Origin: Calditrichota bacterium
GTDB taxonomy: Bacteria; Calditrichota; Calditrichia; RBG-13-44-9
DNA length: 35,285 nucleotides
Assembly: GCA_016934605.1 (NCBI GenBank)
Contig: JAFGSO010000172.1
Location: forward strand, 1-35,285
Direction: 5' to 3'
Positions 1-9,109 of this stretch are shown here, piece by piece (position 1 is the stretch's first letter; each line of letters begins with the position of its first letter). The notes beneath the pieces were generated by a model. The model saw only the letters and a list, made by a program, of their open reading frames with translations. It had not been told where the DNA came from and made no database searches. The position numbers were made by a program, and so were the translations under genes.

Positions 1-2468
1 TAAATTCTTTCCCAGTTACTCTTTTCACCGGTATAACCACTACTGAGAATTACCGACAGGTGTGGATCTTTGCGAAGTAGTTCTTCAATGAGTTCCAAAC
101 CATTGCGATCTGGAAGCACAACATCAGAAAAAACCAGCCTTATATCTTCTTTCTGCTGATCGTATACTCTAAGCGCCTCGCTATAATTCGAAACAGCATA
201 TACCCTATATCCGTTATTGTTCAAAGCCTGTACAATAAAATCCCTGATCTCGGAATCATCTTCCACAAGAAGAATGACTTCCCCGTTGCCCTGAAAATCC
301 TGCAGTGATAATTTTTCGGCGGTAGCCTCCCCGGCCTCCTTAAAAGTTGCCGGAAAATAGATAGTGAAGGTAGTGCCTTCTTTTAGTTTGCTGTCCACAT
401 TTATCCAACCCTCATGCTGCGAAATAATTCCGTATATTACAGATAACCCCAGTCCGGTTCCCTTGCCAACTTCTTTGGTGGTAAAAAATGGCTCAAAAAT
501 ATGATTTACGATCTCTTCACTCATTCCTTCACCGGTATCCGAAAATCTAAATATTACAAATTTCCCCGGCCTGGATTTCGGAATATTTCGAACATCCGAC
601 TCCGTCAATATTATATTATGAGTATTCAGAGTTATTAAACCGCCCTTCGGCATGGCATCACGGGCATTCACTGCAAGATTCATAATCACCTGCTCGATGT
701 TGCCTTCATCTGCCCAGATTTTCCATAACTTGTTGTTCAAATCAGTTTTTATCTCAATATCCTCCCCGATTACCCTCTCCAGCATCATCAGCATATTTCT
801 GATTATCTCATTAATATTTATCGATGAGGGAGACATCATCTGTTTACGGCTGAAGAGAAGCAACTGATTGGTTAAATTACCGGCCCGCTGAACCGATTTT
901 TGAATCTGTTTCATATTACGTTCCAGCATATCCAGATCCCGGATATTCATCAGGGAAAGATCGGTATATCCTTTGATACTGGTTAACAGATTGTTGAAAT
1001 CATGAGCCATACCGCCCGCCAGAGTTCCGATGGCCTCCATTTTCTGCGCCTGAAGCAGCTGAGCTCTCATATTTTCCTGTTCGTTTTCCAGCTCTTTATG
1101 ACGACTAATGTCGGAAGTCGTCCCGATCATCCTGTAAGGCTCTCCTTCTTTATCCGTCAGAAAAGTTCCACTTACCTGAAACCACTTGATCCGTCCCTCA
1201 CGGTGTAACATCCGATAGGACACCTCCAGATGATTAGTCCTGCCCTTAATGTAATCTTCTACTCTCTGTCGCACCAGGGTCAAATCATCCGGATGAACAT
1301 GTTTTATCCAGCTTTCAATATTATTTTCAATTTCATAATCATCATAACCGAGCAATGCCTTCAGGATAGGATCTATAAAAATCTCACCGGTTTTCATGTC
1401 CCAGTCCCATACTCCAACACTACCGGCTGTTGTGGCCATTTTATATCTTCGTTCACTCTCCCATAAGGCCTCTTCTGCATTTTTCTTTTCGGTAATATCT
1501 TCATAGCTACCAAACAAACCTATGACCTCCCCATTTTCATTTATCAGGGGGATTTTGGTTGTTCTCAGCCACAGTTGTTTCCCGTTCTCCCTTACCTGCG
1601 GCTCCTCATAGTTGATCTTAGAAATGTTTTTTGCTATAATTTCTTGGTCATCCGACCGATATAGCGGAGCAGTTTCCTTCCAGGAAAGTTCAAAATCATT
1701 TTTCCCGATAATTTCCTCTGGTGAGTTCAAACCTGCATCGGTTGCGAAAGCTTTGTTACATCCGAGATAACGAAATTTTTTATCCTTCCAGAAGAGTCTC
1801 ACCGGAATCGTATCCATAACCAGCTGTAACATCTGCCGGGATTCCTGAAGATCTTCCCGGATCTTTTTCAGGTTCCGCTTTGTTCGCAAGGAACTTATTG
1901 CATAAGTCAGATTTCCGGCAATATTTTGAAATAATTTGATCTCGATATCATGAAATAATTCCGGTTCTTCAGAATAAATAGCAATTAATCCCAGTAATTT
2001 GAAATTTTCTCTAAGTGGAATGATTATAAAAGACTTAAAATTATATTTTTGGGCAAGCCTAGTCAATTTTTTATCCGGGACTCCGGAATTAATTTTCCAG
2101 TTAATAACTGAAATTTCATCCTTGAAAACATCTTTGATTCTACTCAGATCCCCCAGTAACGAACCCTTCTCCTGTATGAATTCATTGAATTGTTTCTCTG
2201 AGATTCCAGATGAAATTTGACGAATATCTTCTTCAGAACCTTCACTTTTAATTATTGCTATACAGCAGAATTTATAAATCTCGGATCCGGCCACTTTTTG
2301 ACAAACTTCAACTAGTACTTTATCTTCATCTTCAATGGCTGGAAGTACCATCGGGCTTTCCAGGAAAAGTCTGAGAACCCTGAACCAGCGAATGTTGTAT
2401 TCGCCGGGAAAGATATTTTCCTGAAATCCAATAAGCTGTTCTTTATTTATTTTTTGGTTACTCATCAT
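1..2468 (-). CDS. Hybrid sensor histidine kinase (GAF-PAS-PAS-HisKA-HATPase-REC), 3' end cut by window
   Basis: The reverse strand is open from the ATG pair at 2468/2465 to the window edge, giving 822 residues without a stop. There are no membrane segments, so this is a cytoplasmic sensor. Order of domains: GAF-like (about 35-195), PAS (about 210-330), PAS with a PAS_3-like look (about 340-460), HisKA with the phospho-acceptor His489 in GGMAHDFNN, HATPase with N-box NLAVNARDAM, G1 FSDTGEGM, F-box FEPFFTTK and G2 GTGLGLS, then a receiver with Asp782 in FSDVVLPDRNG. All catalytic motifs are present, so it should autophosphorylate and relay to its own receiver. The missing end should be only the last part of the receiver. 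GGA lies 5 bases before the second ATG, so translation may begin at 2465. Its signal and partner are not visible here. Confidence 0.93.
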   Translation of the reverse strand, partial: MMSNQKINKEQLIGFQENIFPGEYNIRWFRVLRLFLESPMVLPAIEDEDKVLVEVCQKVAGSEIYKFCCIAIIKSEGSEEDIRQISSGISEKQFNEFIQEKGSLLGDLSRIKDVFKDEISVINWKINSGVPDKKLTRLAQKYNFKSFIIIPLRENFKLLGLIAIYSEEPELFHDIEIKLFQNIAGNLTYAISSLRTKRNLKKIREDLQESRQMLQLVMDTIPVRLFWKDKKFRYLGCNKAFATDAGLNSPEEIIGKNDFELSWKETAPLYRSDDQEIIAKNISKINYEEPQVRENGKQLWLRTTKIPLINENGEVIGLFGSYEDITEKKNAEEALWESERRYKMATTAGSVGVWDWDMKTGEIFIDPILKALLGYDDYEIENNIESWIKHVHPDDLTLVRQRVEDYIKGRTNHLEVSYRMLHREGRIKWFQVSGTFLTDKEGEPYRMIGTTSDISRHKELENEQENMRAQLLQAQKMEAIGTLAGGMAHDFNNLLTSIKGYTDLSLMNIRDLDMLERNMKQIQKSVQRAGNLTNQLLLFSRKQMMSPSSININEIIRNMLMMLERVIGEDIEIKTDLNNKLWKIWADEGNIEQVIMNLAVNARDAMPKGGLITLNTHNIILTESDVRNIPKSRPGKFVIFRFSDTGEGMSEEIVNHIFEPFFTTKEVGKGTGLGLSVIYGIISQHEGWINVDSKLKEGTTFTIYFPATFKEAGEATAEKLSLQDFQGNGEVILLVEDDSEIRDFIVQALNNNGYRVYAVSNYSEALRVYDQQKEDIRLVFSDVVLPDRNGLELIEELLRKDPHLSVILSSGYTGEKSNWERI

Positions 2469-2821
2469 AATCCATTAATAAAAAACCGTCTTGATATTCA
2501 CTGACAAAACCCCTTATCAGAATGTTATATGGTTATATAATATACATATTTATCTGAGTTTTGCAACCTCAAGTTTGCCTGCTTTAAAATCTTTGGATCT
2601 TATAAAATGTTTTTAAAACATCTGGTTTTGCAAATTTGAAAAAAGATGATAACTACTAGCTGATTTAGGAATTTGGTACAAGGTCTATCCAGAAATTTCA
2701 CCGATCCAAATATCTGTTTATGATAATTTTTATTGTATATCTTCCCCGGAAAGCTCCTCCCGCTGGAACAATGATTTCGGAAAAATCCAACCAGAAATTT
2801 TTGCTTTAGCACAATTGATCA
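2469..2821. other. Intergenic gap of 353 bases, no convincing gene
   Basis: AT-rich spacer between two leftward genes. A small inverted repeat TTATAT-GGTT-ATATAA lies in 2520-2550 and would sit in the promoter region of the kinase on the minus strand. A 70-codon minus-strand frame at 2600-2812 has no recognisable domain and an unnatural composition (clusters of Phe, Cys, Lys), so I do not call it a gene. It could be a decayed remnant. Confidence 0.4.
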
Positions 2822-3766
2822 TCACGCTGTTATGCTCAACCGGACATCATCAATATAAATTTCTACAGGCTTTTTCAGTTCAACAGAGAATAAGCCAAAA
2901 CCAAAAATGTCGTCTAATTGCATCCGACGGTTCAGGGGTGCCTCCCGTACTTCATCTAGCGAGATACTGATATGGTTCCAGCCGGGAATCAGTTTAAACC
3001 TTTTATTGAATCGGTCCTCATATTTCTCTCCTGTCATTACATGTAAGCGGTCATGAATACGGCAGGTAATCTGGATATGCTCGTTTTCAGTGTTATAAAT
3101 ACTGAACTTTAAGTAATTATACTCACTCCAATCCTTTGGAAAATACTTGAGAAAAATCCCGGAATACTTTTCTGTTGTTAGAAGAACTCTGCAAGAAAAA
3201 TCCCCTTTACAGACTGGATTATTCGAAATAGACATCCGGTTATCTGATTCCCAGCGTTTCAGTTCGGACTTTCTCTCAAAATCCGAAAAAATGGGGAATT
3301 CCTGATATGCTCGGTATTCATCCCTCAACGAGCTTACGGGGGCCATTATTTCCAAAAAGATGAGAAATATCAGGAGAATCCTTGCTGCTAATAAATTTTT
3401 CTGTGAAAATTTGCTTAACCTCTGTGAAAAAAACAGCCAGCCGGCCAGAGCGCCTAACGTATTTCTCCAAAGATCACCAAATTCAGCAATTCTGGAAAAA
3501 TGAACCTGAATCCATTCAATACCCAGACCTGAAAAAAAACTTATGAGAAAGACCAGTACAAGTTGAAAAAAAGGATCTTTTTTCTTCAAGTATCCCCATT
3601 TATGCAACAAAACGGCAGTCAAAAAAGTATAGAATATTATGTGTCCCAGATTCCAGGCACTTTTGAAGGATCTGCTCGAATGATAATCAGGACCACCGAA
3701 AAAGAGAAGAACGGCAAATACGATAATTATCAGATATATAAGAGCATCGAAATAACGATTTTTCAT
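2822..3766 (-). CDS. VanZ-like membrane protein fused to a carbohydrate-binding-like domain
   Basis: The first 145 residues carry about five hydrophobic segments and the VanZ-family pattern: an acidic residue in a membrane helix (Glu84 in GIEWIQ) followed by a GD...N..G stretch (Asp98, Asn102). The remaining 165 residues are soluble and resemble the CBM11/CIA30-like beta-sandwiches found beside glycosidases: it opens with FSDFE and has a GWNHISISLDEV strand and an IYIDDVRL end. VanZ itself confers low-level teicoplanin resistance in enterococci, but most family members have no known function, so no resistance role is claimed. The start is fixed by an in-frame stop just upstream; the ribosome site is weak. 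The gene stands alone and is divergent from the 4011 operon. Confidence 0.8.
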   Translation of the reverse strand: MKNRYFDALIYLIIIVFAVLLFFGGPDYHSSRSFKSAWNLGHIIFYTFLTAVLLHKWGYLKKKDPFFQLVLVFLISFFSGLGIEWIQVHFSRIAEFGDLWRNTLGALAGWLFFSQRLSKFSQKNLLAARILLIFLIFLEIMAPVSSLRDEYRAYQEFPIFSDFERKSELKRWESDNRMSISNNPVCKGDFSCRVLLTTEKYSGIFLKYFPKDWSEYNYLKFSIYNTENEHIQITCRIHDRLHVMTGEKYEDRFNKRFKLIPGWNHISISLDEVREAPLNRRMQLDDIFGFGLFSVELKKPVEIYIDDVRLSITA

Positions 3767-4010
3767 GCCAGATTACCGGGTTTATCAAATAAATATGTTA
3801 AACGCAATCGGTTTATAATAAACTGCACCCATGGGCCAATATAAGTTCCTCCGGAAGTCTTTGAAAAATAATTTTCAATATCCATTGTACTTTACAACAG
3901 CCTATAGTCTGACTTATATTCTGAAATGCAAAATTATTTTTGAACTTTTAATCTGAAATTCGGTAATAAAAATATTAATTATTTCACAACTTCTATTAGT
4001 AGTCAAAAAA

Positions 4011-6851
4011 ATGAAGCAATTTTCACTGATTATTTTTCTGATTTTATCCCTTTCCATTTTCTTGCCGGAAAAATCTGAGTCACAATGGTATTATTACGGA
4101 CGGAATAAAGTTCAATACACAGATTTCGAATGGCATGTTCTTAAAACAGATCATTTTGATATTTACTATTACCCTGAGATGGCAGAGCTCGCGGAAAAAG
4201 GAGCCGCATTCGCAGAGGAGAGTTATCGCTATCTGGAAAACAAATTTAATTTCACAATTAACAGGCGGATCCCGCTCATCTTCTACAGTTCCCATCTCCA
4301 TTTTCAGCAAACCAATATAACCCCTTACTTTGTGCCGGAAGGAGTCGGCGGATTTTTTGAATTTCTAAAGGGTCGGGTTGTTATACCGAGCGATGGAAAC
4401 ATCAACCAGTTCCGTAAAGTCATTTTCCATGAACTGGTGCACGTTTTCATGCATAGTAAGATTTATTTCGAAAACAAAGAACATTCTCGATTTGAGGGTA
4501 CTTATCCCCCGCTCTGGTATGTGGAGGGACTTGCAGAATACTGGTCCTCTGAATGGGATGCCCAGGCGGAAATGGTGATAAGGGATGCTGTTTTGAACAA
4601 TTATATTGTTCCGCTTTCCAATATGTATCAGATAAACGGAACCTTTATGATGTACAAGGAAGGTCAGGCTATTCTCACCTACATAGCCAACACCTACGGC
4701 GAAGAAAAAATTCTTCAATTGATGGAAGAGATCTGGAAATATGGAAAATTCTCAGATGTTTTTCAGGAGGTTGTTGGAAAAACCTATGAACAGTTCGATC
4801 AGGAATGGCTGTATTATCTGAAAAAAAAGTACTATCCCCTTATGGAAGACAATGATTTTTCAAAAATGATAACGTATTCGGTTGTCACACGGGGATATAA
4901 CTTTAAACCGGCTTATTATAAAGATGTCAACGATGAGGAATATGTTGTGTTTTTCGGAAACCGGGGCGGTTACTCAAATATCTATATTAAAGATCTACGT
5001 CCTTTCCGGCTGGAACAGAAAGAGAAAGCGGAAATTCTGGTTAAGGGAGAAAGAACTCCGGATTTTGAATCACTCCATCTTTTTTCCAGCAAAATTGATG
5101 TTGATAAAGCAGGGAATCTTACATTTTCCTCCAAGAGTGGTGAGAATGACGCCCTCTACATTTACAGCATACCGGAGCGTCGGGTGCTAAAAAAACATCA
5201 ATGGTCGCAGATTGTCGCAATTTCCTCTCCATCATTCTCTCCGGACGGACATAAAGTCGTCTTTGCAGGAGTGGATTTCAGCGGAAAACAGGATCTTTAT
5301 ATTCTGGATCGGAATGAAAATTATTTAATCCGTTTAACCGATGATTTTTATGAAGATAAAGCTCCTTCTTTCTCTCCGGACGGACGAAAAATCGTTTTTT
5401 CTTCCGATAGAACCATGCATGGGAAAGACTGGTGTTACAACCTCTTTATCTACGATCTGGATACAGACCTGATACATTATGTAACATACGGCCGATTTCA
5501 GGACGAGACACCGGTCTGGAGTCCTGATGGTCAATATATCGCATTCACATCCAACAGGGATACTTCTTTGAATTTGTGGATAGCAGATTTATCTGACATA
5601 CAGGACTGGGAAATCGGATTTTATGATCGGGTAAAGCTAAAACAGATTTCCCGGTTTATTAATGCTGCTTTCGATCCGGAATGGACAGACGATAACCGTT
5701 TACTTTTTACTGTTTATGAGAACAATCGTTTTGAGATCCGAATGATGGACAAAATTAAAGAAAAAAGTGACTCCACTCAGTCCATTGTCAAGAATGAAAA
5801 AATGTTCGGACATCGCCAGTGGAAATATAATCGTGTTCCCGGAAGCAAAATACAATCGAAACTACGCTATCAGAAAAAATATGATCTTGATATTGCTCAG
5901 GCCCAGGTCAGCCAGGATCCGTTCTGGGGGACCACCGGTGGAGCGGTTTTTGCATTCACGGATATCCTGGGAAATGATCAATATTATTTCATGCTGTACA
6001 ACAATGCTCAGAGTCGAGGTGATTTTTTCAAGAGTTTTAACGGAGCAGTTACCAAAGTTTCTCTGGAAAACCGCCTTAATCACGCCTATGGCCTTTTCCG
6101 CTTTTCAGGAAGATATTTTAATTATAAAGACGGCTATTTCTATGAAGATAGGGTTGGAGGATTCTTTACCCTCAGCTATCCATTCTCACAATATAACCGA
6201 ATGGAATTTAATACCAACCTGAGTTATTCGGATAAGGATGTTATTGGACTGGACAGACGACATGCCATTATCACTTCCAATTCAATATCTTTTGTATCGG
6301 ATAATTCCATATGGTGGTATACCGGTCCCATGGAAGGTCATCGATATAATATTTCTGTGGGCAATACCTACGATTTGAGATGGTCGAATGTCAACTATTA
6401 CACATTCAGAGCGGATCTCAGACAGTATACCCGTCTCGCACCCCGGCTGAGTCATGCCATCCGTGTACTCCTGCTATATAATGAAGGGAAAGATTCCCGC
6501 TGGTACTATCTTGGGGGAAGCTGGGATCTGCGGGGATACCGGCAATGGTCTATCCGCGGGGAAAAAATCTTTTTTTTATCCAATGAACTAAGATTCCCAT
6601 TTATCGATTACATCGGTATTAAATTTCCATTCCTGGGTCTTGGTTTTCGGGCCATTCATGGAGCACTTTTCCTCGATGCAGGGAATGCATGGAATGACGA
6701 GTGGAATGGTTTGCTGGGAAGTACCGGTTTTGGTTTTCGCATGAATTTCGGAGGATTTCTGGTACTCAGACTGGACATTGGTAAAAAAACTGATTTCAGA
6801 GAATTTACTTCCGATTGGTTTACTCAATTCTTTTTTGGATGGGATTTCTGA
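4011..6851 (+). CDS. Secreted zinc-metalloprotease-like / PD40 propeller / outer-membrane barrel fusion
   Basis: 946 residues with a signal peptide (hydrophobic run at about 5-20). The N-terminal third looks like a peptidase MA-like gluzincin: HELVH at 140-144, with Glu172 in WYVEGLAEY as probable third zinc ligand. The middle has at least three WD40-like PD40/TolB-type blades, each with SPDG (about residues 406, 453, 500) followed by an aromatic and a short strand. The last 330 or so residues resemble the C-terminal barrel of Omp85/BamA surface antigens (LGGSWDLRGYRQW, LFLDAGNAW) and the protein ends in Phe, as outer-membrane barrels do. No POTRA repeats are visible. I infer an outer-membrane protein with a large periplasmic protease/propeller part. 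First gene of a three-gene operon: its stop shares one base with the next ATG. No strong Shine-Dalgarno precedes the start. Confidence 0.85.
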   Translation: MKQFSLIIFLILSLSIFLPEKSESQWYYYGRNKVQYTDFEWHVLKTDHFDIYYYPEMAELAEKGAAFAEESYRYLENKFNFTINRRIPLIFYSSHLHFQQTNITPYFVPEGVGGFFEFLKGRVVIPSDGNINQFRKVIFHELVHVFMHSKIYFENKEHSRFEGTYPPLWYVEGLAEYWSSEWDAQAEMVIRDAVLNNYIVPLSNMYQINGTFMMYKEGQAILTYIANTYGEEKILQLMEEIWKYGKFSDVFQEVVGKTYEQFDQEWLYYLKKKYYPLMEDNDFSKMITYSVVTRGYNFKPAYYKDVNDEEYVVFFGNRGGYSNIYIKDLRPFRLEQKEKAEILVKGERTPDFESLHLFSSKIDVDKAGNLTFSSKSGENDALYIYSIPERRVLKKHQWSQIVAISSPSFSPDGHKVVFAGVDFSGKQDLYILDRNENYLIRLTDDFYEDKAPSFSPDGRKIVFSSDRTMHGKDWCYNLFIYDLDTDLIHYVTYGRFQDETPVWSPDGQYIAFTSNRDTSLNLWIADLSDIQDWEIGFYDRVKLKQISRFINAAFDPEWTDDNRLLFTVYENNRFEIRMMDKIKEKSDSTQSIVKNEKMFGHRQWKYNRVPGSKIQSKLRYQKKYDLDIAQAQVSQDPFWGTTGGAVFAFTDILGNDQYYFMLYNNAQSRGDFFKSFNGAVTKVSLENRLNHAYGLFRFSGRYFNYKDGYFYEDRVGGFFTLSYPFSQYNRMEFNTNLSYSDKDVIGLDRRHAIITSNSISFVSDNSIWWYTGPMEGHRYNISVGNTYDLRWSNVNYYTFRADLRQYTRLAPRLSHAIRVLLLYNEGKDSRWYYLGGSWDLRGYRQWSIRGEKIFFLSNELRFPFIDYIGIKFPFLGLGFRAIHGALFLDAGNAWNDEWNGLLGSTGFGFRMNFGGFLVLRLDIGKKTDFREFTSDWFTQFFFGWDF

Positions 6852-8017
6852 TGAAACTGGCAATTCGGATGAATAAATACAAAATATTTCTACTGGTTTT
6901 ATCATTATCGACGGGATGTATTTTGTCCTGCAGCGGACTTATCAAATTAAAGGTCTCTGAAGAGGAACTGAGCTCAGACCAGGAAAAATGGACAACTGTA
7001 TTCTCATCCAATAACCGGCATAATTCGGTGGATTCAGACCTCATTCCCCCGTACCGGATCGCCTGGAGGAAAGGATACAAGTCTGTTATAACAGATCAAC
7101 CCCTGGCTGTGGCAGACCATCTGATATTTACCACCCGGAATGGAAACCTGGCTTTCCTGAATATATCCAAAGGTCAGATGCTTGGCGATGGACGGATTGC
7201 CCCTGGATTCGACCATGCCCCCGTCATTGAAAATTCCACTTTATTCTACGGCGCCAGTCTGGGAGAAAAAACTCTGGTAGCTTTGAATATGTTGAACCTG
7301 AAAAAAATCTGGGAAACCAAACTGGGACATGTTTATACCTCTCCTGTGATATGGAAGGAAAATATATACGTCGGGACCAATAATAATAAAATAGCAGCAG
7401 TGAATAAGAACAATGGTGAAAAAATCTGGCAATTCGATGCTGGCGCTTCTCCGGTTGGAATACCTGCAGAAAATGAGGGAAGATTATTTTTTTCTGATAT
7501 TCAGGGAAATCTGTATTGTCTGGATGCGGAAAGTGGAAAGGAAATCTGGAGAAAAACTCTTGAAACGAATGTATACAGCGGACCTGTAATTGCTGACGGG
7601 CGCTTATTCATCGGAACAACTGCCGGAACATTCTTCGCATTTTCTGCTGACTCTGGTAAGTTTTTATGGAGGACGCAAACTGAGGGTGCCATCTTTGGAC
7701 ATGCCTCTTACAGAGACGGTGTGGTTTACTTTGGAAATAATGCTCATGCAGTTCATGCCCTAAGGGCAGAAGATGGTAGTAAATTATGGAGTTTCAAAAC
7801 AGGCGGTATTGTAAATACAACACCTCTGGCCGGCAGAGAATATATATATGTTCTCTCCTGGGATAAAAAACTGTATATAATTTCCAGATTGGATGGTGAG
7901 GAGGTTTATCATATGGAATTTAATAAACCATTCAAGTCATCGCCGTTGATATATCGGAATAAATTGATTATACACACCGCAAATGATGATATCATTTGTT
8001 TGGAAAGCAGGGAATAG
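6851..8017 (+). CDS. BamB-like PQQ-propeller lipoprotein
   Basis: 388 residues from the ATG that overlaps the upstream stop (TGATG). A second ATG at 6869 would also give a normal signal peptide. The signal ends in a lipoprotein-type site, with Cys23 (STGC) or Cys27 (ILSC) as the lipid-modified residue. The rest is a PQQ/pyrrolo-quinoline-type beta-propeller. Successive blades carry a G-x-x-x-W or G-x-x-L-W motif (GEKIWQF, GKEIWRK, GKFLWRT, GSKLWSF) alternating with V/LYxG strands. This architecture matches BamB, the lipoprotein scaffold of the BAM outer-membrane assembly complex, but the same fold serves other scaffolds. Its position directly behind a BamA-like barrel protein supports an outer-membrane partner role (inference). 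Translation is probably coupled to the upstream gene. Confidence 0.85.
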   Translation: MKLAIRMNKYKIFLLVLSLSTGCILSCSGLIKLKVSEEELSSDQEKWTTVFSSNNRHNSVDSDLIPPYRIAWRKGYKSVITDQPLAVADHLIFTTRNGNLAFLNISKGQMLGDGRIAPGFDHAPVIENSTLFYGASLGEKTLVALNMLNLKKIWETKLGHVYTSPVIWKENIYVGTNNNKIAAVNKNNGEKIWQFDAGASPVGIPAENEGRLFFSDIQGNLYCLDAESGKEIWRKTLETNVYSGPVIADGRLFIGTTAGTFFAFSADSGKFLWRTQTEGAIFGHASYRDGVVYFGNNAHAVHALRAEDGSKLWSFKTGGIVNTTPLAGREYIYVLSWDKKLYIISRLDGEEVYHMEFNKPFKSSPLIYRNKLIIHTANDDIICLESRE

Positions 8018-8030
8018 CAGAGGAATGAAA

Positions 8031-8795
8031 ATGAATAAATTAATCCTCATAATTTTGTTATTATCCTCTCTGGCCTGGGCCGGGGGACAAAAAATTGCCC
8101 ATTTGACCATATACTCTTCATCCGACGATATTGAAATCAGATTGAATTCGGCATTGCTTGGAAAAACGCCCATCCAAAAGCTCAGTCTGCAGGAAGGTCA
8201 TTATATCATAGAAGCTGTCAACAAAAATTCTGGTGTCTGGAGTGCTGAAAATGTTACCCGTGATATATTTCTTCAGAAAGGACAGGATACTACCATATAT
8301 ATTCATTTTCCTAAAATGGTGAAAATAAATTCCGTGCCCTATCACGCCAAACTGACACTGGATGACCAGTTCATCGGTCTCACACCGGCAACACTTGAAT
8401 ATGAAACCTACCGGGGGAAAAAATTCCTGCTCGAGAAATCCGGATATAAACCGGCAACTTTTGTTTTGGAGAATGACAAACCGCAGTTTTATACACTTGA
8501 ACCACTGGTTTTGAACAGGAATGAGGAAGAGAAACATTCATTCAGTCATTCACTTTTCCAATCGAATCTCAAAACAAAATTTTTATTCCTGACAGGAACC
8601 GTGGTAACGCACTGGCTTGCTTTTTATCTGAAAAATGAAGCGGATGATAATTTTGAGAAGTACTCTGTTACCGGCAATCCTGTTTTGATGAAAAAATACT
8701 GGGATAATACGCAAAAATATGATAGATGGTCCGATATTTCTCTGGGTGTATCTTATGCCTTGCTCGGTGGGTTAATATATACTGTAATCAAATAA
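8031..8795 (+). CDS. PEGA-domain envelope protein
   Basis: 254 residues from the ATG at 8031, which has AGGA six bases upstream. The in-frame ATG at 8025 has no room for a ribosome site. The signal peptide is MNKLILIILLLSSLAWA. Two PEGA-like modules follow: residues about 20-90 (with LLGKTPIQKLSLQEG) and about 95-160 (with FIGLTPATLEYETYRG and KSGYKPATF). PEGA is a surface or envelope beta-domain of unclear binding partner, frequent in FCB and Archaea. Near the C-terminus are two hydrophobic stretches (FLFLTGTVVTHWLAFYL and the last 20 residues) that may anchor it in a membrane. Third and last gene of the operon, 13 bases after the BamB-like gene. The exact function is unknown. Confidence 0.8.
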   Translation: MNKLILIILLLSSLAWAGGQKIAHLTIYSSSDDIEIRLNSALLGKTPIQKLSLQEGHYIIEAVNKNSGVWSAENVTRDIFLQKGQDTTIYIHFPKMVKINSVPYHAKLTLDDQFIGLTPATLEYETYRGKKFLLEKSGYKPATFVLENDKPQFYTLEPLVLNRNEEEKHSFSHSLFQSNLKTKFLFLTGTVVTHWLAFYLKNEADDNFEKYSVTGNPVLMKKYWDNTQKYDRWSDISLGVSYALLGGLIYTVIK

Positions 8796-8923
8796 AGTTT
8801 TGTAGTATAAATAAACAAATTCTGAAAATGATATTTATAACTTCCGATTTACACCAAAAATTTCATCCCGTAGGTGATCCACCAAGAAGTAATCCCATCA
8901 GGAGAATCCATTTTTACTATCAG

Positions 8924-8980
8924 TTAATCATTCCTATTTAAATATGTATGGCCTGTGCTTGGCATGATTAAAGGAATGAT
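8924..8980. repeat. Overlapping inverted repeats
   Basis: TTAATCATTCCT at 8924-8935 has two alternative downstream partners: ATGATTAA at 8964-8971 (8 pairs with 8924-8931) and AGGAATGAT at 8972-8980 (9 pairs with 8927-8935). The two pairings exclude each other. A smaller imperfect hairpin (ATGgCC / GGCAT, 8948-8965) sits in the loop. It could be the 3' end structure of the PEGA operon transcript or a protein-binding dyad. There is no T-run after it, so it is not a typical intrinsic terminator. Confidence 0.45.
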
Positions 8981-9074
8981 ATCATATAATCTCTGAATTT
9001 ATAAGGTAAGTATTAACATTTTAATAATTTTTCAGAAGTTTTTCATATAAAGAAAAAACTCTTCAAAAAAAGAC

Positions 9075-9103
9075 TTGACAAGGTTAGGATTTTTATGTAT
9101 TTT
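9075..9103 (+). promoter_or_regulatory. Sigma-70-type promoter of the candidate sRNA
   Basis: A perfect TTGACA -35 box (9075-9080), a 17-base spacer and TATTTT as -10 (9098-9103). The predicted start falls near 9110, exactly at the first base of the 5' hairpin of the candidate RNA. It is one of the best promoter matches in the window. Confidence 0.65.
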
Positions 9104-9109
9104 TTGATC

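Noticed and set aside
2600..2812. 70-codon minus-strand frame between the first kinase and the VanZ-like gene
   Set aside because: No domain, no good ribosome site and a composition typical of random AT-rich translation.
5767..6222. 151-codon plus-strand frame
   Set aside because: It lies inside the protease-propeller-barrel gene in another frame; the host gene has clear motifs on both sides, so there is no sign of a frameshift.
8118..8537. 139-codon antisense frame
   Set aside because: It is the complement of the PEGA gene and has no recognisable protein features.
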